Positions 44,530 to 52,471 are shown, counted from the first letter of the stretch. The stretch is 64,000 bases of DNA from UBA1479 sp038109305 (GCA_038109305.1 JAYNIR010000001.1:186001-250000); one strand, 5' to 3'. Translations and numbers: made by a program. Notes: a model not told the origin generated them from the letters alone.

Positions 44530-45033
44530 TATTTGAACGTAATCCCTTCGGGCCGTTCAACCTCGGTCGGCAGATCTTTCGCCGGAAGCATCCGTTGGTA
44601 TTCCCCGTTGATCTGTACGATTACCCGGTCGTTCAATTCGTGGATGATGTCTTTTTCGCCGATGTTCTGCGCCACCGTCAGGGTCTTTCGGTTCCTCAGG
44701 ATAACCGTGTATTCGACGCCACCCCGATTGCGGATTGCTTGCTCCAGCGCCGAACCGTCGATGATCCCCGCCGTCACGCCCAAAATCGCGGCTGCGACCG
44801 CGCCGCCGCCGCTACCGACTTTGGCGCCGCCGATCCCGCCCAAGGCGCCGCCGGCGAGCCCGCCGAGACCCGAATTTTCACCGGCAATGTTAATGGCGCG
44901 CCTTGATCACGCGGCCGAACTTAACGACTTGAATCTTACCGACTTCGGAATAGTTGTAGCGTGTCAGGGTCGCATACTGGCAACCGGCCAAAAACACCAA
45001 CGCAACGACGGCCAGGGAGAGCAGGCGCATCAT
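44529..45033 (-). pseudogene. SlyB/Pcp-like glycine-zipper lipoprotein with a frameshift
   Basis: From ATG 45031-45033 the first frame has signal LLSLAVVALVFLAGC with lipobox LAGC and continues to KFGRVIKARH, ending at TAA 44890-44892. The next frame, one step off, picks up at once as INIAGENSGLGGLAGGALGG, then KVGSGGGAVAAAILG, the glycine zipper of SlyB/17-kDa-antigen-type lipoproteins, and runs to 44529. The junction is at about 44893. No slippery heptamer is visible. It is joined by TAATG to the YajG-like gene. AAGGTGAG precedes the first ATG. Confidence 0.7.
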
Positions 45034-45156
45034 TTCTCACCTTAATAATTGAAACGGCCTTTCCGGGGCCATTATTAGGACACCCGGCGTCCGCTTGACA
45101 GCCAACCATTGCATCACCGGGTCGATTGAGCGCGAGGGTTAAGCGGCCGCCTGCCG

Positions 45157-45741
45157 CTAAAAATGGCTGGTCAGAACCACATCGTCCGTATCCGGCGCGG
45201 CGGCGATGGCGTCGAAAACTTCCGCGGGCGTTTTGACCACGGTCCACAGATCCATGATCGCTTCGTGGGCATAGCCGCCGTCGACCGTGCGCCGCGCCAG
45301 ATCGATGAACGGCTGCCAGTATCCGTTCACGTCCATGAGGATGATCGGCTGGTCGTGCTGGCGGAGCTGTTTCCACGTCGCGATTTCAAACGTTTCATCC
45401 AGTGTGCCGAGCCCGCCCGGCAGCGTGACGAACGCGTCCGAACGGTCGAACATCGCCCGCTTTCTCGTATGCATGCTGTCGGTGACGATCAGGTCGGTCA
45501 GGTCCTGATGACAGACTTCGTACTTCATCAGAAAATCGGGGATCACGCCGATCACTTCGCCGCCCGCCGCCAACACCGCGTCGGCGACGATGCCCATGAG
45601 CCCGATGCGCCCGCCGCCGTAGACCAGCCGAATGCCCCGTTCGGCCATCATCCGGCCGAGCGTCCGCGCGGCCTCTGCGTGCGCCGGGTCGGCGCCCGGT
45701 TTGGAGCCGCAGAACACGCAGACGGAGGAAACGTCGGACAT
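45157..45741 (-). CDS. LOG-family protein (nucleoside 5'-monophosphate phosphoribohydrolase type)
   Basis: A 194-residue Rossmann-like protein. The family motif PGGLGTLDETFE and SVCVFCGSKPGADPAH with RLVYGGGRIGLMG are clear. Related enzymes remove ribose 5-phosphate from AMP or cytokinin ribotides. Physiological role in bacteria is unsettled. Monocistronic on the minus strand, divergent from cytochrome c'. Confidence 0.9.
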   Translation of the reverse strand: MSDVSSVCVFCGSKPGADPAHAEAARTLGRMMAERGIRLVYGGGRIGLMGIVADAVLAAGGEVIGVIPDFLMKYEVCHQDLTDLIVTDSMHTRKRAMFDRSDAFVTLPGGLGTLDETFEIATWKQLRQHDQPIILMDVNGYWQPFIDLARRTVDGGYAHEAIMDLWTVVKTPAEVFDAIAAAPDTDDVVLTSHF

Positions 45742-45903
45742 GCTGTTCCTTAGAATGATTACAAGGACACGGGGTTTTCATACCCCGGTGGCCGCGCCGG
45801 GCGTTAAGATGCCATTATTCGGCCTCAAGCGGCCGAAAGTATACGGCATCGGCTGCCAAGGCCGGGATAATACTTTTATGACGACCAATCGGGAGAGAAT
45901 TTT

Positions 45904-46362
45904 ATGAGGATCGGGACCAAAATTTTTGCGGCGGCGCTGGGCGCCGTTGTTCTCGCCGGGCCGGCGCTGGCCGACGGCAAAGGTGAAATCGACTACCGCA
46001 AGAACCTGATGAAAGCCGTGGGCGGCCACATGAAGGCGCTGGTCGCCATCGCCAAGGGGCAGACGGCCAACAAGGGCGACATGAAGATTCACGCGGACGC
46101 CATGATCGGCCTGTCGAAGGCCGCCGCCAACGCATTCCCCGAAGGATCGGACAGCCTGGCCGCGCCGACGGAAACCTTGGACAAAGTCTGGTCGGACCCG
46201 GCCGGCTTCAAGAAAGTCGTCATGGCGTTCCAGATGGAATCCGCCAAAGTCGCCACGGCGGCGGCGTCGGGCGATACGAAGGTGTTGGCGGGCGCGCTCG
46301 GCGGGCTCGGCAAGAACGGCTGCAAGGCCTGCCACGACGGCTTCCGGGAAAAGAAAAAGTAA
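45904..46362 (+). CDS. cycP: Cytochrome c' (c-prime)
   Basis: A 152-residue periplasmic haem protein. Signal peptide IFAAALGAVVLAGPALA. The four-helix start DYRKNLMKAVGGHMKALV and the C-terminal haem motif C140-K-A-C143-H144 followed by DGFREKKK are typical. Family members bind NO and protect from nitrosative stress. It is convergent with a cytochrome b561 gene, often a partner of cytochrome c'. The terminator at 46395 serves it. Confidence 0.9.
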   Translation: MRIGTKIFAAALGAVVLAGPALADGKGEIDYRKNLMKAVGGHMKALVAIAKGQTANKGDMKIHADAMIGLSKAAANAFPEGSDSLAAPTETLDKVWSDPAGFKKVVMAFQMESAKVATAAASGDTKVLAGALGGLGKNGCKACHDGFREKKK

Positions 46363-46394
46363 CCGCGGTTTCCGCGAATTCACATCAACGCCGA

Positions 46395-46423
46395 AACCGG
46401 GGCGGGCCACTGCCCCGGTTTTT
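46395..46423 (+). terminator. Rho-independent terminator of cytochrome c' gene
   Basis: AACCGGGGC (46395-46403), 8-base loop, GCCCCGGTT (46412-46420), then three further T. It lies 33 bases after the stop. Confidence 0.85.
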
Positions 46424-46459
46424 GCTTGGGGCCACCGTCAATTCCCCGTCACTCCCCCG

Positions 46460-47170
46460 TTACTCGGCCACGACGCCGAGGCTGAGAATCCAGTAAACCA
46501 GAGCCGCCGCGACGATTGCCGCCAGGGCCAGCGAGATCCAACGCGGCCCGCCGTCCGCCGTCGCTGGGTCGATCCCTGTCTTGCGGCCGTGCAGCATAGG
46601 CGGCACCAGGTTTTCACCACGCAGCCAGTGCGCGGCAATGGCGCTTAGGTGCAGGGCGATCAACCCCCACACGAGGTACTTCAACGAGAGGTGCCACGCG
46701 GTGAGGACGTCGCTCATGTCCTTGCCGACGAGGTCGGCCAACGGCCCCTTGATGAAAATGTCGTCGTTAGCGAACAGTCCCGTACCGGCCTGCGCGCCGA
46801 CGGCCAGTAGGATCAGCACGACCGACCAGCCGCCCAGCGGATTGTGCCCGGTGGTGTGCGCATCGCAGCGGCGAATAAAATCGACGGCGTAGCGGATGAC
46901 CGTCACCGGCCCCTTCAAGAAATTGACGAACCGCGCATGGCGGCCGCCGGCGACGCCCCAGATCAGCCGGAAGATGATCAACCCGACGATCAGGTAGCCC
47001 GAGCGCATGTGCCAATCCATCTGCCACAGGCCGCCGGTCAGCCCCGTCGCGATGGAAAACGTCACAGCGGCGACGAATAACCAGTGAAACAGACGCACCC
47101 CCACGTCCCACACGGGCACGCCCGGTGATTCGGTTTTTTCGCTGTTTGCGGGTTCGGTCTGCGCGGTCAT
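46460..47170 (-). CDS. Cytochrome b561 family membrane protein
   Basis: About 236 residues with four main hydrophobic segments. DVGVRLFHWLFVAAVTFS, MRSGYLIVGLIIFRLIWGV, TAWHLSLKYLVWGLIALHL supply the conserved haem His residues of the bacterial b561/hydrogenase cytochrome b type. A fifth hydrophobic segment lies at the C terminus. It probably passes electrons from quinol to a periplasmic cytochrome; cytochrome c' encoded next door is a candidate. The frame extends upstream to 47275, but ATG 47170 fits the family. Confidence 0.88.
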   Translation of the reverse strand: MTAQTEPANSEKTESPGVPVWDVGVRLFHWLFVAAVTFSIATGLTGGLWQMDWHMRSGYLIVGLIIFRLIWGVAGGRHARFVNFLKGPVTVIRYAVDFIRRCDAHTTGHNPLGGWSVVLILLAVGAQAGTGLFANDDIFIKGPLADLVGKDMSDVLTAWHLSLKYLVWGLIALHLSAIAAHWLRGENLVPPMLHGRKTGIDPATADGGPRWISLALAAIVAAALVYWILSLGVVAE

Positions 47171-47313
47171 CCCGATTACGGTCCTTTTCCACCGGTCGCC
47201 CGCCGGGGCGGCTGTCCCCCGGCCCAAGAGGCTTTGCGGTTCTTGCCGCGGCAGCCCCACCGGTCCGGGCGACATATGGATTGCGCCGTTGGACGGACAG
47301 GATTAGATCATAG

Positions 47314-48393
47314 ATGGGAGAGCCTGAAACAAAAATGCTGCGTAATCCGCTCTTATTAATGGGTTTAGGCGTGGTCGCCGTATTGGCGGCCACCATCGTC
47401 AATCTGTTCACCGACGAAGACGATCTGATCGCCGAAAAGGCCGCCCAGCCGCATGTCCAACAGGCGCCATCGGCGGCGGGGCCGTCCTCGACGGGCAAGG
47501 ACGGCGTGGCCCAGGGCATGACCGCCGGCAAAGGGTCGGGCGCGGCAACCGGCCATGACACTCCGGTCCCGCCCAGTTTCGACGTGGTCCGCGTCACCCC
47601 CACGGGCGATGCGGTCATCGCCGGGCGGGCTGGCCCTGGCGATACGGTGATCATCCGCGACGGCCAGACGGAAATCGGCCGCGTCGTCGCCGATAAAAAA
47701 GGCGAATGGGTTTATCTGCCGGGGACGCCGCTGGCGCCCGGCAACCGGACCCTCTCGCTCGAGAGCATTTCGGTATCGGGCAAACCGGTGAAGTCTGATG
47801 ATGTCGTCGTCCTTGTCGTGCCGGAACGCAGCGATTTGCTGCCCGTCGTCGCCGGCGAACAGGCGACCGAACCACTTGCCATCATGGTCCCCCGCGAAGG
47901 CGCCGGTCCAAGCCGCCTGATCCAGGGCGACAGCCCGGAAAAAATCGTCTTCACCGTCGCCGTCATCGACTACGCGCCCGACGGCGCAATCATCTTCAGC
48001 GGCGTCGCACCGGCGGGTGGCAGTGTGCGCCTCGCCATCGACGGCAAACCCGTCGGCGATGCGGCCGCCGGGGACAAGGACCGGTGGTCGTTGACCGTCA
48101 AATCCCCCGTTCAGCCGGGCGTGCATCGGCTGACGGCGACGCGCCGGGGGCCGGACGGCAAAATCGTCGACACCATCGAACTGCCGTTCAAACATGAAAA
48201 ACCGGATATAGTGCTGACCGACGGGCAACAGGTGATCGTCCAGCCCGGCAATTCGCTATGGCGCATCGCCCGGCGGGTGTACGGCGGCGGCATTCATTAC
48301 ACGATCATCTACAAAGCCAACCGGCCGATGATCAACAATCCGGACCTGATTTACCCCGGTCAGATCTTCGCGGTGCCACCCAACACCAACTGA
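47314..48393 (+). CDS. LysM-domain protein with one N-terminal membrane segment
   Basis: A 359-residue protein. A hydrophobic anchor (NPLLLMGLGVVAVLAATIV) is followed by a Pro/Gly/Ala-rich stretch, Ig-like repeats (DTVIIRDGQTEIGRVVADKK with APGNRTLSLE) and a C-terminal LysM (about 305-355: VIVQPGNSLWRIARRVYGGG, ending LIYPGQIFAVP), which binds peptidoglycan. Proteins of this layout are common in Rhodospirillales. It is divergent from cytochrome b561. Confidence 0.85.
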   Translation: MGEPETKMLRNPLLLMGLGVVAVLAATIVNLFTDEDDLIAEKAAQPHVQQAPSAAGPSSTGKDGVAQGMTAGKGSGAATGHDTPVPPSFDVVRVTPTGDAVIAGRAGPGDTVIIRDGQTEIGRVVADKKGEWVYLPGTPLAPGNRTLSLESISVSGKPVKSDDVVVLVVPERSDLLPVVAGEQATEPLAIMVPREGAGPSRLIQGDSPEKIVFTVAVIDYAPDGAIIFSGVAPAGGSVRLAIDGKPVGDAAAGDKDRWSLTVKSPVQPGVHRLTATRRGPDGKIVDTIELPFKHEKPDIVLTDGQQVIVQPGNSLWRIARRVYGGGIHYTIIYKANRPMINNPDLIYPGQIFAVPPNTN

Positions 48394-48869
48394 CCGGCCA
48401 TGCGGGTCCGAATGCCCCCAAACGGCATCGACCGAAACAGGATTTTGACATTGCGGATGGATCAGGCGGCGTCGGCGCCGGTTGCTTCCGGCGGCGGCAG
48501 CAACGCATAGGTCGCCTGGGTCGCACGGGCGATCAGGCTAGGAAATTCAAGATACGGGTTCGCCGACAACAGGAACGCTACGGTCTTGGACAACAGCGCA
48601 TTCGGTGTCAGCGTTTCGTCTTTTTGGCTAAATCTGTCGCCACGTTGCGGTCCTCGGTTAAAAACAACGACCTTTCGAGGGAATTATCCCCGCCCCGACC
48701 GCCCCTGGCAACATACCCGAAAGTCGTGGCGCGGGATAGATTTTCGGCGCCCGGAACAATATATGTGACAGACATTATATGTTATGAAGAGCGAACCGGC
48801 GGCCCGGACCGGAAAATCCTGCGGGGCCGCCATGTCAACCGACGGAACGAGAACGAGAAGAGACCGCCC
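48394..48869. other. 476-base gap with a possible minus-strand gene remnant
   Basis: On the minus strand an open frame ends at TGA 48462-48464 and reads NALLSKTVAFLLSANPYLEF, SLIARATQATYALLPPPEA. Codon use and the ordered sequence look coding for about 65 residues, but no start codon is found upstream, so it may be a remnant. Nearer to psd an imperfect inverted repeat lies around ATATATGTGACAGACATTAT (about 48760-48780), which could be a promoter or operator. The rest shows nothing. Confidence 0.35.
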
Positions 48870-49574
48870 GTGCTTGAAACAGTCATGGTTCCCATTCACC
48901 GCGCCGGATGGCCGTTCATCGCGCTGTTTGCGGCGGTGACGGTTATTTTATTCTTTGTCAGCGAGCAGATCGGCTGGCTCGGCGTCACTCTGACCGCGTG
49001 GTGCACCTATTTTTTTCGCGACCCGGACCGCATGACGCCGACGGACGACAGGCTTATCATCTCGCCGGCCGACGGGGTCGTCCAATTGATCGACCGTGCG
49101 CCGCCGCCCGAAGAACTGGACATGGGCGCCGAACCCCGCACCCGCATCGCTGTTTTCATGAACGTGTTCAACGTGCACGTGAACCGGTCGCCCGTGTCGG
49201 GCACGATCAAAAAACTGGCATACAAGCCCGGGGAGTTTTTGAATGCCGCCCTTGATAAGGCGAGCGAGGAAAACGAACGCCAGTCTATCCGCATTAAGCT
49301 CGACGGCATCAAAAGCCGGTCAGCAAAAAAATCGGAAATCGCGGTTGTGCAGATCGCAGGCCTGGTCGCCCGCCGCATTATTTGCGAGCTTCGCGAAGGC
49401 GATCAGGTGCAAGCCGGCGGCAGGTTCGGCTTGATCCGGTTCGGGTCGCGCGTCGACGTTTATCTGCCCGAAGGGGCCGAGCCCGCCGTATCCGTCGGGC
49501 AGCTTAGCATCGGTGGCGAAACTGTTTTGGCCAACCTGGGCGGCAAATCCGCCCGCACCGCTGTCCGTCGCTAA
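48870..49574 (+). CDS. psd: Phosphatidylserine decarboxylase proenzyme
   Basis: Makes phosphatidylethanolamine at the inner membrane. About 234 residues. Hydrophobic N-terminal segment (FIALFAAVTVILFFVSEQIG), RDPDRMTPTDDRLIISPADG, FMNVFNVHVNRSP and the self-cleavage region GLIRFGSRVDVYLP, where the Ser of FGS becomes the pyruvoyl group. GTG start at 48870; ATG at 48885 is an alternative. The short length fits the archaeal-type/proteobacterial short class. Followed after 18 bases by pssA. Confidence 0.93.
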   Translation: MLETVMVPIHRAGWPFIALFAAVTVILFFVSEQIGWLGVTLTAWCTYFFRDPDRMTPTDDRLIISPADGVVQLIDRAPPPEELDMGAEPRTRIAVFMNVFNVHVNRSPVSGTIKKLAYKPGEFLNAALDKASEENERQSIRIKLDGIKSRSAKKSEIAVVQIAGLVARRIICELREGDQVQAGGRFGLIRFGSRVDVYLPEGAEPAVSVGQLSIGGETVLANLGGKSARTAVRR

Positions 49575-49592
49575 CGGACAAGGACACGCCCG

Positions 49593-50405
49593 ATGGCAGA
49601 TCAGCAAAATCCCCAGGATACCGCCACGCACCCGCCCCGTCGGCGGGGGCTTCGGGTCATGCCTATCAACAAGATGATCCCCAACATGCTGACGTTGGGC
49701 GCGTTGGCCGCGGGCATGTCGGGCATTCAGTTTGCTTTGAACGAACGGTGGGAAGCCGCCGCGTTCTCCATCCTGGTCGCGGCGATTTTGGATACGCTCG
49801 ACGGCCGCGTCGCGCGACTGCTGAAAGGCACCAGCAAGTTCGGCGCGGAACTAGACTCGCTGTCGGATTTCATCTGTTTCGGCGTCGCGCCCGCCATGAT
49901 CCTTTACCTTTGGGCGTTGGAAAACGCGGGACGGTTCGGCTGGTTCCTTGCGGTGCTGTTCGCCATGTGCTGCGCCATGCGCTTGGCTCGATTTAACACC
50001 ATGCTGGAAAACGACGAAAAACCCGTCTGGGCGGGCCGCTTCTTCACCGGCGTTCCGGCGCCCGCCGGCGCCGGACTGGTGTTGCTGCCGATGGTTCTGT
50101 CGTTTCAGGTGCCGGATCATTTCATCGTTTATCTGCAAAACCCTTATACGGTATCGTTCTTCCTGCTGACCTGCGGCGGGCTGTTCGTGTCGACCCTGCC
50201 GACGTTTTCATTCAAGAACATGAAAATGGCGAGGGCCTGGATGCTGCCGGCGATGATCGGCGTCGCCGTGCTGTCGGCATTCATCTTTTCCCACCCGTGG
50301 CTCGCCCTGACGGCGATCCTGGGGCTTTACCTGGCGAGCTTCCCGCTCTCGATCCGCAGCTACCTGTGGCATAAGAACCGGGCAACCGCGGAAAACACCA
50401 AATAA
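49593..50405 (+). CDS. pssA: CDP-diacylglycerol--serine O-phosphatidyltransferase
   Basis: Makes phosphatidylserine, the substrate of Psd. 270 residues with about eight hydrophobic segments. The CDP-alcohol motif D-G-x-x-A-R-x8-G-x3-D-x3-D is seen in DTLDGRVARLLKGTSKFGAE followed by LDSLSDF. The order psd-pssA with 18 bases between shows an operon for the two consecutive steps. AAGGA precedes the ATG. A short GC hairpin (50428-50440) follows the stop without a T run. Confidence 0.95.
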   Translation: MADQQNPQDTATHPPRRRGLRVMPINKMIPNMLTLGALAAGMSGIQFALNERWEAAAFSILVAAILDTLDGRVARLLKGTSKFGAELDSLSDFICFGVAPAMILYLWALENAGRFGWFLAVLFAMCCAMRLARFNTMLENDEKPVWAGRFFTGVPAPAGAGLVLLPMVLSFQVPDHFIVYLQNPYTVSFFLLTCGGLFVSTLPTFSFKNMKMARAWMLPAMIGVAVLSAFIFSHPWLALTAILGLYLASFPLSIRSYLWHKNRATAENTK

Positions 50406-50556
50406 TCGCTGAACGGCTGGCCCTCAAGGCGCTTTGCGCCGCCTGGGATTAAATACTTTTGTATGATGATGGCCGTCACTCGACTGCCCGCTGGGCTGTG
50501 CGATAATGCCGCCCTGTAAAACGGGCGAAAAAAGTCCGAACGGGTGAAAACGGTGA
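50406..50556. other. Gap after pssA at the border of an AT-richer segment
   Basis: No gene. Composition changes from GC-rich to visibly AT-richer, with AAATACTTTTGTATGATGATGG and a run GGGCGAAAAAAGTCCG. The border coincides with the integrase remnant that follows. Confidence 0.4.
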
Positions 50557-50850
50557 TTAAGGGAAACGACTGTGTCGCGGCCCGTCGGGCGGCGGGATCA
50601 TGCGCTCACGGGAGATCTTGCCGCTGGGTTTGCCTATTGGGATGACTGCCGCCGCGGGCGGCTCGGCCCGAAATGGTCCGATTCCAGTCTGATCAAACTT
50701 CCGCAACGGCTGATCCCTTGGTGCTCGGCCGTCGACGCTGAGAAGGGACATCACCGTATTCCGCTCAACGGATCGCATCGTCTGAATATGCGTGAGACAG
50801 GTTTTGATTTGGGCGTCGGTTAAAACCTTCGCTTGTTTCCCGAGAGCCAT
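50557..50850 (-). pseudogene. N-terminal fragment of a tyrosine-recombinase integrase
   Basis: ATG at 50848-50850 with GGAGGTCACG just before it. The protein begins MALGKQAKVLTDAQIK, then THIQTMRSVERNTVMSLLSVD, which I recognise as the start of a site-specific integrase found in alphaproteobacterial mobile elements. After LLSVD the expected GLRAKEI is not there; the frame goes on as unrelated GRAPRDQPLRKF to 50557, and no catalytic Arg/His/Tyr region is present. So it is a truncated or shifted copy. It lies with two AT-richer small genes and a tRNA fragment. Confidence 0.5.
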
Positions 50851-51008
50851 CGTGACCTCCACCGTTTCGATGTAAAATCACTCCTCTCGATACTATTATT
50901 GGGAATCCTCGACTAGCGGTAATTTACAGGCGTGAAAAAGTGACTCGAGTAGAGGGGCTTAGGCGGGTTTCACAATCTTAGTATAATTTTATTGCGAGTT
51001 GAGAAACG
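50851..51008. promoter_or_regulatory. AT-rich divergent region
   Basis: Between integrase remnant and the zinc-ribbon gene. ATCTTAGTATAATTTTATTG gives a good -10 box (TATAAT, about 50982-50987) for the plus-strand gene. Its -35 is not obvious. Confidence 0.4.
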
Positions 51009-51272
51009 ATGACGATTAGCAAGACACCTATTACCATAAGCACGATTTCAGATCTGGCGGCTTCTGGGATGACCCTGGGTCTATTTTGTGTCGAGTGTCA
51101 TCGGTGGGGTGAGATCGTTCCCCAAGAGTGGTTAGATGAAGGGAAGCCGGACTTGAACTACGTGGAACAGAAGTTCAAGTGCGGTGAATGCGGGGGGCTT
51201 GCGCAAAAACAGGTTCGTGCGAATGCGGTAAGTCTGACAACTGAGACGGCGTATACCGGGACACAGAGATGA
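51009..51272 (+). CDS. Small protein with two CxxC knuckles
   Basis: An 87-residue protein. The pairs CVEC (near residue 28) and CGEC (near residue 60) with surrounding HRWGEI and FKCGECGGLAQK suggest one zinc ribbon. It starts with TISTISDLAASGMTLGLFC, as in small proteins encoded beside integrases or phage remnants, to my recollection. Base composition is AT-richer than flanking operons. Not further identified. Confidence 0.6.
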   Translation: MTISKTPITISTISDLAASGMTLGLFCVECHRWGEIVPQEWLDEGKPDLNYVEQKFKCGECGGLAQKQVRANAVSLTTETAYTGTQR

Positions 51273-51346
51273 AACACGCACTCACAGCATTTTAATCCAT
51301 TCGTTGATAACCTCAGATTTCTTGAAGGAAAGGACGTAAACCAGTT

Positions 51347-51631
51347 ATGGCAATCAATCAAAAATCACTGACCAAGGGTCAGATCCGTAAACTCAACGCA
51401 CTACGCAAGTCACTGGGTAACGAGATCGCCGACAAGGCGTTTACTCAGTGGTTGGCGGAACAACCGGCTAAGGGCTCGGCGACTAAGAACGATCCTGTTG
51501 CGGAGAAGTTAGTCAAAGCCATTGCAGGATTGGCGAAGGATAAGTCGTTCAACCTCGGTCGTAAGGGTTACGTCGTGACACGAAGCAAGGGTAAAGGCGC
51601 CAAAGGCTTTACGGCAAAGAAAGTCGAGTAA
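51347..51631 (+). CDS. Small basic protein of unknown function
   Basis: A 94-residue Lys-rich protein. LTKGQIRKLNALRKSLGNE and FTQWLAEQP form predicted helices; the C-terminal GRKGYVVTRSKGKGAKGF is strongly basic and could bind nucleic acid. AAGGAAAGGA precedes the ATG. Same orientation as the zinc-ribbon gene. Unrecognised. Confidence 0.6.
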   Translation: MAINQKSLTKGQIRKLNALRKSLGNEIADKAFTQWLAEQPAKGSATKNDPVAEKLVKAIAGLAKDKSFNLGRKGYVVTRSKGKGAKGFTAKKVE

Positions 51632-51632
51632 C

Positions 51633-51670
51633 AACTATCGATTTCTGAAAATATAATGAAATCAATAGTT
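51633..51670 (+). other. AT-rich stem-loop after the small basic gene
   Basis: AACTAT-C-GATTTC (51633-51645) and GAAATC-A-ATAGTT (51658-51670) pair with one mismatch and a 12-base loop. It may end the transcript or mark the element border; it lies directly next to the tRNA fragment. Confidence 0.5.
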
Positions 51671-51685
51671 TATAGAATCACAAAA

Positions 51686-51727
51686 GGTTTTTGAGACCGC
51701 CCCGTTCGACCACTCCGGCACCTCTCC
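51686..51727 (-). pseudogene. 5' half of a serine-type tRNA gene (attachment-site remnant)
   Basis: Read on the minus strand: acceptor GGAGAGG, TG, D arm CCGGAGTGGTCGAACGGG, anticodon stem GCGGT and loop CTCAAAA, then ACC. After ACC similarity stops abruptly. No variable arm, T arm or CCA end follows, so it cannot make a tRNA. The body matches tRNA-Ser as I recall, while the loop would give anticodon CAA instead of a serine triplet such as CGA. Breaks in the anticodon stem suit integration by a tyrosine recombinase. Confidence 0.65.
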
Positions 51728-51883
51728 GCAGGTCATGGATCCCATGATCGGGGCAGGGGGCCGTCAGGCCCCCCCTGAAAGCGGGCGGAGACTAACGGAA
51801 ACCCCTGGGGGGAGCAAGCGGAACAGGCCGGATTCCGCCGATTTCCGGCATGTCGCCGATTTCGCCCGGGGCGGCTATTTCGG
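51728..51883. other. Gap upstream of rplU
   Basis: Returns to GC-rich composition. A GC stem lies at about 51757-51777 (GGGGGCC and GGCCCCCC around GTCA). No gene is seen. Confidence 0.4.
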
Positions 51884-51911
51884 TTGACTTCGCCGCCGCC
51901 CCGGCTATATT
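51884..51911 (+). promoter_or_regulatory. Sigma70-type promoter of rplU-rpmA
   Basis: TTGACT (51884-51889), 16-base spacer, TATATT (51906-51911). Both boxes are close to consensus. The leader to the rplU ATG would be about 50 bases. Confidence 0.75.
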
Positions 51912-51967
51912 GACGTCCTCCAAAGCTGTAACCAAACAAGATCAACAATCAATAGGGTTAGATAGAT

Positions 51968-52471
51968 ATGTATGCGGTTATCAAAACCGGCGGTAAGCAG
52001 TATCGGGTCACGTCCGGCGACGTGATCGTCGTTGAAAAGATGCTGGGCGAGCCGGGCGACACCATCGAAGTCGGCGAAGTCGTGATGCTGGGCGAGCCCG
52101 GGCAGACCCCCACCGTGGGCACGCCCCTGGTCGACAAGGCCGCCGTGTTCGCCGAAGTGGTCGAACACAGCCGGGCCGCCAAGGTCCTGATCTTCAAGAA
52201 AAAGCGGCGTCATAATTACCGGCGGCTCAAAGGCCACCGCCAGGCGCAGACGGTGCTTCGCATCGTCGAAGTAAGCCCGACCGGCACCAAGCCGAAGGCA
52301 GCGCCGAAGAAGGCCGATGTCGCTCCGGCGCCCAAGACCGAAGACAAGAAAGCCGGCGACGCGGCGGATAAGAAGCCGGCGGCGAAAAAGACGGCGGCCA
52401 AGAAGTCGGCCGCCAAGAAACCCGCCAAAAAGGCAGCGGCCAAAAAGCCCGCCGCCAAAAAAGGCGAGTAG
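51968..52471 (+). CDS. rplU: Large ribosomal subunit protein bL21 with a Lys/Ala-rich tail
   Basis: Residues 1-105 are a complete L21 (MYAVIKTGGKQYRVTSGDV, KKKRRHNYRRLKGHRQAQT). A further 60 residues or so form a low-complexity tail of repeated AAKK/AKKPAAK units resembling histone H1 tails. Some alphaproteobacterial L21 proteins are known to carry such extensions. First gene of rplU-rpmA, 15 bases before rpmA. Confidence 0.96.
   Translation: MYAVIKTGGKQYRVTSGDVIVVEKMLGEPGDTIEVGEVVMLGEPGQTPTVGTPLVDKAAVFAEVVEHSRAAKVLIFKKKRRHNYRRLKGHRQAQTVLRIVEVSPTGTKPKAAPKKADVAPAPKTEDKKAGDAADKKPAAKKTAAKKSAAKKPAKKAAAKKPAAKKGE

Noticed and set aside
44880..44900. Programmed frameshift in the SlyB-like gene
   Set aside because: No slippery heptamer, stimulatory stem or internal Shine-Dalgarno was found at the joint.
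51400..51730. Group I intron in a tRNA anticodon loop
   Set aside because: No 3' tRNA half follows on the minus strand; the adjacent segment is an open reading frame on the other strand.
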